This document shows positions 36,621-44,977 of a DNA stretch of 64,000 nucleotides, one piece after another. This DNA comes from Gilvimarinus polysaccharolyticus (GTDB lineage Bacteria; Pseudomonadota; Gammaproteobacteria; Pseudomonadales; Cellvibrionaceae). The position numbers and the translations under genes were made by a program. Positions within the stretch are counted from its first letter, which is position 1. Each line of letters starts with the position of its first letter. The DNA lies in the NCBI RefSeq assembly GCF_001187555.1, contig NZ_LFIJ01000002.1, forward strand, positions 1,426,545 through 1,490,544. Direction: 5' to 3'. A model generated the notes under the pieces. That model saw only the letters and a list, made by a program, of their open reading frames with translations, searched no databases and was not told the origin of the DNA.

Positions 36621-37553
36621 TTAAATTGCCGCAGTATCGCTTGCCAGTGTCTCGTTGCTCTCGCCGCCAAAAGCGTCGATGGCGGCACGAATAAACGCTG
36701 ATAATTCAAGCGTCATAATGGCGAATTCGGCATCAAATTGCTCGGCTAACGTTTCGGGCGCTCGATCACCTGCACGCTCAAGCAGCTCATCGGCAAACTT
36801 AATACGCTTAAACGTGAATTGATCATCAATAATACAACTGATGGCTTCTTTCCACTGCACTGCAAGTTTACTGACAAACATGCCAGTTTCTAAATGTTGG
36901 CGAACTTGGTCGTCGTGGAGATCGAGTTTTTTACAGCGAATCACGCGTTCATCGTTACTGGCGTTAAGTTCGCACTCATCGCCCAGTTCAAAATCTTTGG
37001 CCAGCTCGTGCGTGCGCACCCAGTGGGTCATAACTTGAATGGCTGGATCTTTGGGGTTCAGTGGCACTAGCCGTAAACTGCCCAAAGCCTCACGCAGAGC
37101 GCTGAGCATATCTTCGGCGCGGTTGGCACTTGAGGCATTAACAACAATCAGATCGTTGCGGGTGTCGATGTAGGCAAAGTCGATACTCGATTTGGTAAAG
37201 GCTTGAGGCAGTAGGGTGAAAATGATCTCATCCTTCATGCTGTCACGCTCTTTACGCCCAATGGGGCGGCCCTCTTCAGCGCGAATAGCGCGGACTTTTT
37301 CGTCTAACTGTTCTTTGATAACTCCCGCCGGGATAATTTTTTCCTGCTTTTTTGCCGTAATAGCGATATAGCCATTGGCGGCATGGGTTAGGGTTTGACC
37401 GTCGGGGCCCAGTGGCGATACCCAGCCGTAACGGGACATGTCCATCTTGCCACAGGGGGCAAAGCTATTGCTTTGCAGTGCTTCGTCTAGGGCTTCGGCG
37501 GTTGTTGTAAAAGGCTCGGCTAGACGAAAGACTCGTAAATTTTTAAACCACAT
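36621..37553 (-). CDS. rdgC: Recombination-associated protein RdgC
   Basis: DNA-binding ring protein that modulates RecA loading. The N-terminal MWFKNLRVFRL and FAPCGKMDMSRYGWVSPLG are highly typical, as is EEGRPIGRKERDSMKDEI at about 95-112. 310 aa, normal. Transcribed away from the long intergenic region that precedes nagK; no operon partner is obvious, though the GST gene follows 48 bases on. Confidence 0.96.
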   Translation of the reverse strand: MWFKNLRVFRLAEPFTTTAEALDEALQSNSFAPCGKMDMSRYGWVSPLGPDGQTLTHAANGYIAITAKKQEKIIPAGVIKEQLDEKVRAIRAEEGRPIGRKERDSMKDEIIFTLLPQAFTKSSIDFAYIDTRNDLIVVNASSANRAEDMLSALREALGSLRLVPLNPKDPAIQVMTHWVRTHELAKDFELGDECELNASNDERVIRCKKLDLHDDQVRQHLETGMFVSKLAVQWKEAISCIIDDQFTFKRIKFADELLERAGDRAPETLAEQFDAEFAIMTLELSAFIRAAIDAFGGESNETLASDTAAI

Positions 37554-38060
37554 AATCAGCTCTTTGTTCGCTACTTTATCGATGCGAGAGTGTAGCAGAA
37601 CTGAGCATCATTAAACGACATGGATTCACTTAACCCGTTTCAATAGTGACAATTGACGGTAGCCTTTAAACCGTTAGCAGTCACCGATAACTTGTATAAA
37701 TATAAACTCGGAGCTTGGTGTGTGTACTTGGCAAGAGGGACAAATATATTTTGTCTTGAAGCTGGCAATAAAGCCCAGCAGGGAACGTTATTACTGTGTC
37801 CGTCAGAGACGGCGCTGGTGTTGTGACGCTTAATGGTGGCGGATTTATTGTCTGTCGCTTGGTTTGTGTGGTGTGTTATGTCGTGTAGGCGGTACTTAGC
37901 GCGATGGCTTGATCCGCCAGCAGGGCAAATTAATAACGTAAATATCGATTATTACGCTTACTTATAGCTTATTTAGCCTAATTTTTCTTAAAAATGGTGT
38001 GGGGCATAAGCGCATGAGGTTATTGATTTCGCCTGGGTTAGATTTTTTTGGCCAAAATGA
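37554..38060. other. Gene-poor stretch upstream of rdgC and the nagK region
   Basis: About 500 bases without a credible gene; the rdgC promoter must lie in its left part. AT content rises toward 37930-38050. A minus-strand open frame at 37962-38192 has no start site or family resemblance. Confidence 0.6.
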
Positions 38061-38111
38061 TTGACAACGTTGTCCTTCGCGCCTAATGTGTAGCATATAG
38101 ACAACGTTGTC
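38061..38111 (+). promoter_or_regulatory. Strong promoter bracketed by two NagR/LacI-type operators
   Basis: TTGACA (38061-38066) and TAATGT (38084-38089) stand at the ideal 17-base spacing. One perfect palindrome GACAACGTTGTC (38063-38074) covers the -35 and the second (38100-38111) begins about four bases after the expected start near 38096. Centre-to-centre distance is 37 bases. This is a textbook design for tight repression by a LacI-family dimer or tetramer. Confidence 0.82.
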
Positions 38112-38352
38112 TTTGTGGGCGAGTAAGCTTGTAACCGGCGACAGCAGGTAACCCTTAGTGTTTTGTTGGGCGGTGTGTACCGCCTGCAGCAAGGGTAAAA
38201 ATTTAGTTGAGTTTGTTCATTATGGGCATTTTGGTCAGGCTCGCTAAATCATGATGCTAGGGATTGCATCATGCGATACGAAAGGACCGTAAGTATCATC
38301 TATCATGGCTCTCCTTGTGGTTGATGGCTCGATGCCATCAACCACCTTTTTT
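38096..38352 (+). ncRNA. Candidate GlcNAc-regulated small RNA or terminated leader
   Basis: About 257 bases between the operator-bracketed promoter and a strong terminator, with no credible gene inside (the two ATG frames give only 10 and 13 residues). Three structures are visible. The first is a nested stem at 38151-38196: outer ACCC/GGGT, then TTGTT/AGCAA, then GGCGGT/ACCGCC with loop GTGT. The second is a perfect 8-bp hairpin CATGATGC/GCATCATG at 38250-38273, and the third is the terminator stem. The unit lies 155 bases before nagK in the same direction, so it is either an independent small RNA or a leader where transcription can stop before nagK. I know no named family that fits. Confidence 0.45.
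38317..38352 (+). terminator. Intrinsic terminator between the operator promoter and nagK
   Basis: GTGGTTGATGGC (38317-38328) and GCCATCAACCAC (38334-38345) form a perfect 12-bp stem with a 5-base loop, followed by C and six T. No gene ends just upstream, which is why it is taken as the end of a small RNA or as an attenuator. Confidence 0.88.
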
Positions 38353-38506
38353 ACAGAAAATTATACTGAGTAGCTGTAAAAACTTATGGAGATAGCTTAA
38401 GGGCGTAAGCTCTATTGAAATTTAAATTTAACTGGCGGCTGGCATACTATTGCTTGTCTCGTAACGCCGGTTATCGTCCGATACAGAAAACATAGCGGAG
38501 TATTAC

Positions 38507-39418
38507 ATGGGGCAACAGTCTGTTGTTAACGACAACTTGTACCTAGGCATAGATGGCGGAGGCACTAAGTGCCGCGCGGTTATTGTTAATGAGTCTGGAG
38601 AAACACTAGGTGTCGGCAATGGCGGTCCCGCCAACCCTTACCATGGTGTCGCGCGGGCACTAGAGTCTATTGCTAACGCCGCCGATAGCGCGATAAGCAA
38701 TGCCGGTTTACCGCCCGATACAAAATCTAAGTTAGTGGCTGGGCTAGGCTTGGCGGGTGTTAATCTTCCCAGCCTGTTTCAAATCGTTCAGCAGTGGGAG
38801 CACCCTTTTAAAGCTCAGTTTTTAACGACCGATTTACACATCGCCTGCATTGCCGCTCACGAGCAAGATGATGGTGCCGTTATTGTTTCGGGTACTGGCT
38901 CATGTGGATTTGCGCATGTGGATGGTCAATCGCTTATTTTAGGTGCACACGGTTTTCCTTGCGGTGATGCCGGCAGTGGTGCTTGGATTGGCTTAGAATG
39001 TATTAAAGCTGTGCTACTCGACTCCGATGAGTTGGGTACTAAAACCATCATGACGGAACTCGTTGCCGAGCAATTACAGGCGCGTGGCATTATGATTGTC
39101 GAACGCTTAAACGGGGCAAAGTCGAGTGATTACGCCAAACTTGCGCCGTTAGTATTTGCCGCCGCCGAGCAGGGCGACGAAGTTGCTTTGCGGATTATTC
39201 GTGAAGGCGCTGATTATTTGACGGCGATGGCGCGACGTCTGTGGTCTAGCAATCCTCCGCGTATGTCGATGTTAGGTGGTGTATCGCAACGGATTGTTGA
39301 CTGGATGGATAAAGATATTGCCCAGCGTATGTCAGTACCATTACGGCAGCCAGAGTTTGGTGCTGTGCGTTATGCGCGCACTCAGTTTGCCGCTTTAGTG
39401 GGTTCAGTCGCCCAATAG
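38507..39418 (+). CDS. nagK: N-acetylglucosamine kinase (BadF/BcrA ATPase family)
   Basis: Phosphorylates GlcNAc (or glucosamine) after uptake. Actin-like ATPase fold of 303 residues: phosphate-1 motif LGIDGGGTKCRAVI at about 12-25, phosphate-2 VIVSGTGSCGFAH near 124-136, GDAGSGAWIG near 150-159 and the adenosine motif MSMLGGVSQRI near 247-257. The neighbours nagX and the LacI gene and the NagR-type boxes support GlcNAc as substrate; this type is called GspK in Vibrio and NagK elsewhere. A possible own promoter lies in the AT-rich stretch at 38415-38450. Confidence 0.88.
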   Translation: MGQQSVVNDNLYLGIDGGGTKCRAVIVNESGETLGVGNGGPANPYHGVARALESIANAADSAISNAGLPPDTKSKLVAGLGLAGVNLPSLFQIVQQWEHPFKAQFLTTDLHIACIAAHEQDDGAVIVSGTGSCGFAHVDGQSLILGAHGFPCGDAGSGAWIGLECIKAVLLDSDELGTKTIMTELVAEQLQARGIMIVERLNGAKSSDYAKLAPLVFAAAEQGDEVALRIIREGADYLTAMARRLWSSNPPRMSMLGGVSQRIVDWMDKDIAQRMSVPLRQPEFGAVRYARTQFAALVGSVAQ

Positions 39419-39455
39419 CACACCCATAAAAAATATAGCTTATTGAGGGCAGGTT

Positions 39456-40532
39456 ATGGCTAAGCAACGATTTATCTCTTTAGATGTCATGCGAGGCCTA
39501 ACGTTGGCCTTAATGGTTTTGGTGAATACGCCAGGCTCTTGGTCTTATGTGTATACACCTTTTCTACACGCCGACTGGCATGGCGCCACGCCCACAGATT
39601 TTATATTTCCCTTCTTTTTGTTTATTGTTGGCTCGGCAATGTATTTTTCTAACCGTGCCAGCCAAGGCGTTAGTTATAGCGTCCGATCGGTTAAAATTTT
39701 GCGCCGCACCCTGCTCTTGTTTGTTATAGGGCTACTGCTAAATGCCTACCCTTTTACTGGCGATCTCGATCATTTAAGAATTTTAGGCGTACTGCAACGC
39801 ATTGCCTTGGCTTATGGTTTGGCCGCTTTTATTATCTGGCTGCCGGGTGTTTATCGTCTGCTGGTTTCTGCTTTTTTATTGCTTGGATATTATTTATTGC
39901 TCAATCTTGTGCCCGAGCCCTATACCGTGGCCGATAATTTAGTACGGCAGCTAGACTTACTTGTGTTGGGCGCTGATCATTTGTGGCAAGGCAAAGGTAT
40001 GGCGTTTGACCCTGAAGGTTTACTAAGCACTTTGCCAGCGGTGGTTAATGTTATTTTTGGCTTTGAAGCTGCGCGTATTTTGGTGGCGAGTGATAATAAG
40101 CATCGAGCACAAATAGTGTTAGCGCTTATGTCAGTTGCGGCTATTGTAGCAGCGCTATTGTGGCATCCAGTCTTTCCTATTAATAAATCGCTTTGGAGCA
40201 GCCCGTTTGTGCTACTCAGTTCTGGCGCGGCAATAGCTGTATTGTTGCTGTTGGTACAGTTAGAGAGGTTGAGTGTTGTTAGGCCTGTATTTAATGCCTT
40301 TACGATGCTAGGCAAAAACCCGCTATTTATTTATATTTTAAGTATTGTGTGGGCTAAAAGTTATTACCTATTTAGCATTAACGGTGGGTCATCGTATCAG
40401 TACTTTTTTGAGTTCTTGGCGCGCTGGATGTCTAACTACAATGCATCACTGGTGTTTGCGTTAATCCATGTGGCGGTGTTGTGGTGTATTGCTTGGTGGC
40501 TTGATCGTAAAAATATCGTCATAGCTTTATAG
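39456..40532 (+). CDS. nagX: NagX-type membrane protein (DUF5009)
   Basis: Polytopic inner-membrane protein of 358 residues related to heparan-glucosaminide N-acetyltransferase. The start RFISLDVMRGLTLALMVLVN and PTDFIFPFFLFIVGSAMYFS are diagnostic; about ten membrane segments follow. NagX is found in GlcNAc loci of proteobacteria and is thought to aid GlcNAc uptake or conversion; its activity is not firmly known to me. It lies 37 bases after nagK, in one operon, and ends at a two-way terminator. Confidence 0.9.
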   Translation: MAKQRFISLDVMRGLTLALMVLVNTPGSWSYVYTPFLHADWHGATPTDFIFPFFLFIVGSAMYFSNRASQGVSYSVRSVKILRRTLLLFVIGLLLNAYPFTGDLDHLRILGVLQRIALAYGLAAFIIWLPGVYRLLVSAFLLLGYYLLLNLVPEPYTVADNLVRQLDLLVLGADHLWQGKGMAFDPEGLLSTLPAVVNVIFGFEAARILVASDNKHRAQIVLALMSVAAIVAALLWHPVFPINKSLWSSPFVLLSSGAAIAVLLLLVQLERLSVVRPVFNAFTMLGKNPLFIYILSIVWAKSYYLFSINGGSSYQYFFEFLARWMSNYNASLVFALIHVAVLWCIAWWLDRKNIVIAL

Positions 40533-40565
40533 TAAAGAGTGCTTTGGCGATAAGTGTACAAACTT

Positions 40566-40595
40566 AAAAAAACCGGCAATAGCCGGTTTTTTTTG
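40566..40595. terminator. Two-way intrinsic terminator between nagX and the LacI gene
   Basis: AAACCGGC and GCCGGTTT (stem around the loop AATA at 40578-40581) are flanked by an A-run on the left and a T-run on the right, so the hairpin can stop transcription from both nagX and the facing LacI gene. Confidence 0.9.
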
Positions 40596-40612
40596 TGATT
40601 AAAATAAATGAT

Positions 40613-41637
40613 CTACGATGTTGGTGCGGCGCAGGTTGATTCTCGCACAATCAGTTTTGGATGGTAACCTTCGCTTGGCAGTGCTTTGTTGGCATTGGCG
40701 GGTTGCTTGATTGTTTTTATCAGTAGCGCGGTGGCCTTTTGTGCAATGGTACTGGTGGGCTGAGCGGCGGTGGTGAGGTTTGGCCATGCTTGACGAGAGA
40801 ATGGGCTGTCCTCAAAACCGGCAATAGACAGCTCGGTGGGAACATCAATGCCGGCAATTCGTGCTGCAAATAAAGTTCCTGCCGCTATTTCATCGTTACA
40901 GGCGAATATTGCCGTGGGGTGAGCCTGCTTGCTGGCTAATAGCTTGCTGGTGCGCTCAACACCAGATTCAAATGAATAACTGCCGGGTATAATAAATTTA
41001 CGGTTGGGTTTTATGTTGTGGCTCTTCATGGCGGCGTTAAAGCCTGCCAGTCGCTCGCCACTAGATTTGTGCTCTTCATCGCCACCGAGAAATGCGATAT
41101 TTTTATGCCCCAAGTTAATTAAGTGCTCGGTAATGGCATAAGCGGCATTATGATCGTCAATAAATACGCAGGGTGACGTTGTATCGGGCGCTTGTGAGCC
41201 GGATAGAATACGCACAAATTTTACCTTGCGCTCCGAGATCGCCTTAAGAATTTCAGCGTTTTCGGATATCGGTGGTGTTAGCACCAAGCCGCCCACACGG
41301 CTGCGGTCGATCATCTCTAGAATTTCTTGAATAATCGTTCGGCTGGATGCATCGCAAGGGTGAATGACCAGCTCGTAACCTTGTTTTCCGCATTCGTCAA
41401 GAATACCGCGCTGCATATCAATAACGTAGTTACTGTTAGGGTTGTCGTAAATAAAACCGATGGATGAAGCTGCGCCACGCAGGCCGATAGGTTAGGGCGA
41501 TAATTTAGTTGTTTAACAGCTATCCAGACTTTTTCTTGAAGCTCTTTACCTACGGTTCCTTCGTTATTAATAACTCTGGATACGGTTTTAAACGAAACTC
41601 CAGCCAGTTTTGCGACATCTTTGATAGTCGGTTTCAT
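40613..41637 (-). pseudogene. LacI-family regulator, frameshifted (candidate NagR)
   Basis: The first 51 codons (from 41637) read a normal LacI DNA-binding domain, [20 protein letters not shown] ... [11 protein letters not shown]. The frame then shifts near 41480-41490. The other frame continues the family sequence [15 protein letters not shown] ... [12 protein letters not shown] and runs through the full sugar-binding domain to 40613. Comparison with the family's usual YRPNxxARxLR suggests a loss of 7 bases, which would remove one copy of a GCGTGGC-like unit and two codons. As it stands the gene gives a 106-residue protein with an unrelated tail. It sits beside nagK-nagX and is the natural candidate to bind the GACAACGTTGTC boxes. 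A sequencing error is the alternative. Confidence 0.85.
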
Positions 41638-41817
41638 GTCGTTATCTACGTATCGTTTAAGGTGATTATTGCCGACTAATGGCTGTGACGACGAGTGCGT
41701 CGACTGCGTAGTCGATATTATTCTATGTTTAAATTAGGGCCCAAAGTGTACCTAATTTGAGCCTTAGACGCGATAGTTTTGTGCGGTGCTTGGCTGGTCA
41801 GTAAACGCCCGAAAATA

Positions 41818-42783
41818 TTAATTAGCCGCTATAAATGCATCGATGTGAACGTTACAGGGCCTTGCGCCGGCAAAGAAACATTGTTTACGCAGTTTGCGGA
41901 CGAAAGATTCGGCACCACACAGATATACTTGGTAGGCATTAAGTTCATTAAAATGTTGTTTTAAGTGGGCGTAGATGTCGCCTTGCTGACAGTGAGCGGC
42001 GTTTTTCTGGCCTACCTTTTGTACCAGCTGGGTGCACTGCACGTTGGCGTGTTGTTGCTCAAGTTGCTTTAGTTGCTCGCTAAAGTATAAGTCGTCGCTG
42101 TTGCGCGCGCCAACAATAAGGTTAATAGCACCTTGGTGCTCGGCGTGCAGAGCTGCTCGAACGATTGCTTGCAGTGGCGCAATACCGGTGCCGGTGCCAA
42201 CCAATAATAACGGCTGGTTGGCGTGATCTGCCTGAAAGTAACAGTCGCCGGTAGGTTGTTGCAGGGTGAGTTGGTCGCCTACTTGTAGCGAATCGTTCGC
42301 CCATTGACTGAATTGTCCGTTGGGTTGTAAGGCGATATGAAACTTTACGTAAGGGTCGCTGGGTATGCTGGCTAAAGAGTAGCAGCGTGCTATGGCTTGG
42401 CTGCGCCAGAGGTTGGTGTGTTGCCCCGCTTGGTACTTCAAGGCGACATCAAGTGTTAGCTCCAGCACAGAGTTATTAAGCAATTGTTTGTCGATCAACC
42501 GTGCACTAATACCGTTTGCGCTTGGGTCGTAATGCTCGAGGGTGATGGTTTCTGTGGGGTAGCAGCGGCAACTTAACAGCAGCCCTTGTGCTTTTTGTTC
42601 GGCGCTAAGCCCTGCTTGGGTATCGCTAGAGATATTGCCTTGCTTAAGCGTTATTAAGCAGGATTGGCACACCCCAACACGGCAACTGTACGGTATATTT
42701 ACACCGGCACTCAATAATGTATCTAGCGCACTTTCGCCAGGGCTAACCTCTAAGCTCTGGTGGTTATATATGATGGTTGTCAT
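41818..42783 (-). CDS. 2Fe-2S ferredoxin / FAD-NAD(P)H oxidoreductase
   Basis: Soluble electron-transfer flavoprotein, 321 aa. The N-terminal plant-type ferredoxin domain has the cluster cysteines in YSCRVGVCQSCLI (about 33-45) and a fourth in LLSCRCYP near 72. The reductase part has the FAD motif ARCYSLAS near 132 and the NAD(P) pocket LLVGTGTGIAPLQAI near 192-206, ending with a conserved LCGAESFV. This layout is that of reductase components of oxygenases and of CDP-deoxyhexose reductase. No oxygenase gene is adjacent, so the partner is unknown. Confidence 0.9.
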   Translation of the reverse strand: MTTIIYNHQSLEVSPGESALDTLLSAGVNIPYSCRVGVCQSCLITLKQGNISSDTQAGLSAEQKAQGLLLSCRCYPTETITLEHYDPSANGISARLIDKQLLNNSVLELTLDVALKYQAGQHTNLWRSQAIARCYSLASIPSDPYVKFHIALQPNGQFSQWANDSLQVGDQLTLQQPTGDCYFQADHANQPLLLVGTGTGIAPLQAIVRAALHAEHQGAINLIVGARNSDDLYFSEQLKQLEQQHANVQCTQLVQKVGQKNAAHCQQGDIYAHLKQHFNELNAYQVYLCGAESFVRKLRKQCFFAGARPCNVHIDAFIAAN

Positions 42784-43119
42784 ATGTTGTTACCGATCGA
42801 CCTGGTTGTTTGGATTGACTCTAACCTAGGTTTTAATTCCGCACTAAACCAAAACACTAATGTCATTTTGGCAGATTATAGCATTGCTGTTTCGGATGGT
42901 AAGTTCGCGCCAATTGCTTGAGCTTTGATCACTGTTTTAAAGGCGCCTAGTGCGCAGCACGTCGCGCTGCTGGTGCGGGTTGTATTTGGTGGCAGCTTGG
43001 AGGTTGGGCTTGGTGTGCCTACAGGTATGGCGATAACCGAATGGCCGTTAAACGACGCGATTATTCACTTAAAAAAGGTTTTCGAGCAATGCCGCCATAC
43101 CTAATCGAGCCTTAAAAAC
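42784..43119. other. Intergenic region upstream of the flavin reductase gene
   Basis: 336 bases between two minus-strand genes. It must hold the reductase promoter; no terminator, repeat or open frame stands out. Confidence 0.5.
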
Positions 43120-43905
43120 TCAGAGCTTTTTAATGTTACTGGCCCCCGAGGTGTTTAGTTGTACGGTTGGCTCACCGCTATATTCCAGTGATGATGCACC
43201 GCTGATGTCGGCTGACAACTCTTGGCTGGCTTTAACTTTTGCCTGTGATGCACCAGATATCTCAGCGTTAACGATCACGGCAGTAACGCTGGCGCCGTCA
43301 TAATGACTCGCTCCCGAGATATCCAGCGTTAGTGTGTTCACTGTGCCGCCGTTGGTAATGCTGGTGTGTGATGCCCCCGATGCATCTAATATTAGTGTTT
43401 TGGCCTGTACCGAGGCTGCGGTAAAGCTAGCGGCTCCCGAGACGTCCAGTTGCAGGTAGTCCGCTATCAAAGCCCCCGTGGTAACTTGGCTTGCACCGCT
43501 TAAGTCTAGGGTTAATGGGCCGCTGGTAATATCACCGCTGGCAATAGCTACGCTGCCGTTGGCATTAATGCTGTTGAGTGTAGAGATGTTAATCTCAACT
43601 TTAACCACACTAGAGTTATCGTTTTTAAACCACGACCAAAAGCCACGAGCACGATTGCCTAGCCATAGTTTATCGTCGTCTGTTTTTATTGTTACGTCTT
43701 CAAGCTTACCTTTTTCTACCAAAATATACGCGCTGTCCTCGTCAGATTGTCGCAGGTCAACCTCGATGTTGCCATGGAGGTGTAAATGGCTGATGCCTTG
43801 TAGTGATATCCGGGTGCTGGGCTTTTCTGCAGCGTTTGTTTGTACTGTAATCAGTAGTGCGGCGGCTAACGCATATTGACCTAGGCCTGCGAGTAAACGG
43901 TTCAT
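43120..43905 (-). CDS. Exported GIN-domain protein (DUF2807) with SGAS repeats
   Basis: A 261-residue protein with a signal peptide (cut near TNAAEK) and a DUF2807 head-GIN domain. The beta-helix-like fold shows a regular SGAS/SGAA motif, about eight times from residue 135 to the end (LDLSGASQVTT, LDVSGAASFTA, LDASGASHTSI and so on). Proteins of this type are periplasmic or surface attached; the function is not known. AAGGA precedes the ATG. It is divergent from the outer-membrane protein gene at 44271. Confidence 0.85.
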   Translation of the reverse strand: MNRLLAGLGQYALAAALLITVQTNAAEKPSTRISLQGISHLHLHGNIEVDLRQSDEDSAYILVEKGKLEDVTIKTDDDKLWLGNRARGFWSWFKNDNSSVVKVEINISTLNSINANGSVAIASGDITSGPLTLDLSGASQVTTGALIADYLQLDVSGAASFTAASVQAKTLILDASGASHTSITNGGTVNTLTLDISGASHYDGASVTAVIVNAEISGASQAKVKASQELSADISGASSLEYSGEPTVQLNTSGASNIKKL

Positions 43906-44270
43906 GTTGCTGTCCTTGTGTTTCGGCGGTTTTATATCTTTACATGTTAGTTGTTGTGATTGTCGCTAGATGGCAATCATGGCGACTAAGACGCCGCTGC
44001 TATAGAAATAGATGCAGTGCATGAATAATTTACAAAAAAATGGAGGCTATTTATGTGTAAAGCCGCTATTTATCTTGTAATTATTACGTGCCGATAATGC
44101 TGTTTTTAATCTGCAAAAAAACTCTGTGACCCGGTTAAAGCTATTCGTCGAGATTGTGATAAAAACTGTGAACCAGTTGTTAAATTAAACCTTAACTAAA
44201 GTTTGGCACGACTGTTGCGATACACCCGCTACCATAACTTATGGCCAACTCAATCTAGCGGAGAGATATC
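43906..44270. other. Divergent control region between GIN protein and outer-membrane barrel
   Basis: 365 AT-rich bases between divergent genes. Holds the sigma54-type promoter at 44204-44218 for the rightward gene. No enhancer palindrome for a regulator could be named, and no gene is seen. Confidence 0.6.
44204..44218 (+). promoter_or_regulatory. Sigma54 (RpoN) promoter
   Basis: TGGCACG-ACTG-TTGC matches the -24/-12 consensus TGGCACGNNNNTTGC at every fixed base, with 10 bases between the GG and GC pairs. The expected start near 44230 leaves a 5' leader of about 40 bases to the ATG at 44271. Confidence 0.75.
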
Positions 44271-44867
44271 ATGGTTAAGAAAATTTCATCAGCAGTTCTG
44301 TTTTGTGTTTGTTCTTCTACGGCAGTTGGAGTATTAGCGCAGTCGGATGGTGGAAATGGTTGGCGCTTACAGCCAGAGTTTTCAGTCGGTGGTGGCTACG
44401 GCGTAACTAAACTTAAAGATGAAGATTTTAATGAAGACGAAGCCGCAAAAAAAGCTTTTGCTTTGGTTAAGTTTAACGAATACATCGGTGTTGAAACCGC
44501 CTATATCGATTTTGATAAGGCGCGTAACGGCCAAGTTGAGCTTGACCCTACAGGGGTAACTTTAGGCTTGGTACTTGAGGCGCCCATTACACAGAGATTT
44601 TCAGTGTATGCCAAGGGTGGCCAGATGTGGTGGGACGCCGATGCGCGGTTGGACCTAGAGGTCGCCGAGGCTACCGACAATTATGATGGCGATGAAACCT
44701 TTTGGGGTGTGGGTACTAAATTCCAATTGACCGAACATTTAGATTTTAAAATTGAATACGAACGTTTTAATTTTGATATTTCACGAGATGAAGTAGATGT
44801 GCTGCAACGTCGTGATATCAACATGGATGTCGACTACGCCAGTGCCAATTTACAGTTTACTTTTTAA
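44271..44867 (+). CDS. OmpA-like outer-membrane beta-barrel protein
   Basis: A 198-residue protein with a signal peptide ending near VGVLA-QS and alternating strands typical of a small eight-strand barrel (FSVGGGYGVTKL, FGVGTKF-like FWGVGTKFQLTEHLDFKIEYE), ending in Phe. It has no OmpA peptidoglycan domain. The nearest general group is the OmpA/OmpW-like porin family. The exact sigma54-type promoter upstream suggests control by a bacterial enhancer-binding protein. Confidence 0.8.
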   Translation: MVKKISSAVLFCVCSSTAVGVLAQSDGGNGWRLQPEFSVGGGYGVTKLKDEDFNEDEAAKKAFALVKFNEYIGVETAYIDFDKARNGQVELDPTGVTLGLVLEAPITQRFSVYAKGGQMWWDADARLDLEVAEATDNYDGDETFWGVGTKFQLTEHLDFKIEYERFNFDISRDEVDVLQRRDINMDVDYASANLQFTF

Positions 44868-44977
44868 TCACCCCATGATTCTCGTGAAGCAGTGGCGCAG
44901 TCGAGTGCGTCGTTTTTAAATAACGCGGGATACGTTGGTTTGCAAGATAAACACACCACAGTACAGAGGATAAAATT

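Noticed and set aside
37962-38192. 76-codon minus-strand frame upstream of nagK
   Set aside because: It crosses both operators and the promoter and has no ribosome site or family resemblance.
38438-38456. TGGCATACTATTGC before nagK as a sigma54 promoter
   Set aside because: The GG to GC spacing is nine bases instead of ten and the CACG part does not match; a sigma70 -10 (TACTAT) is as likely.
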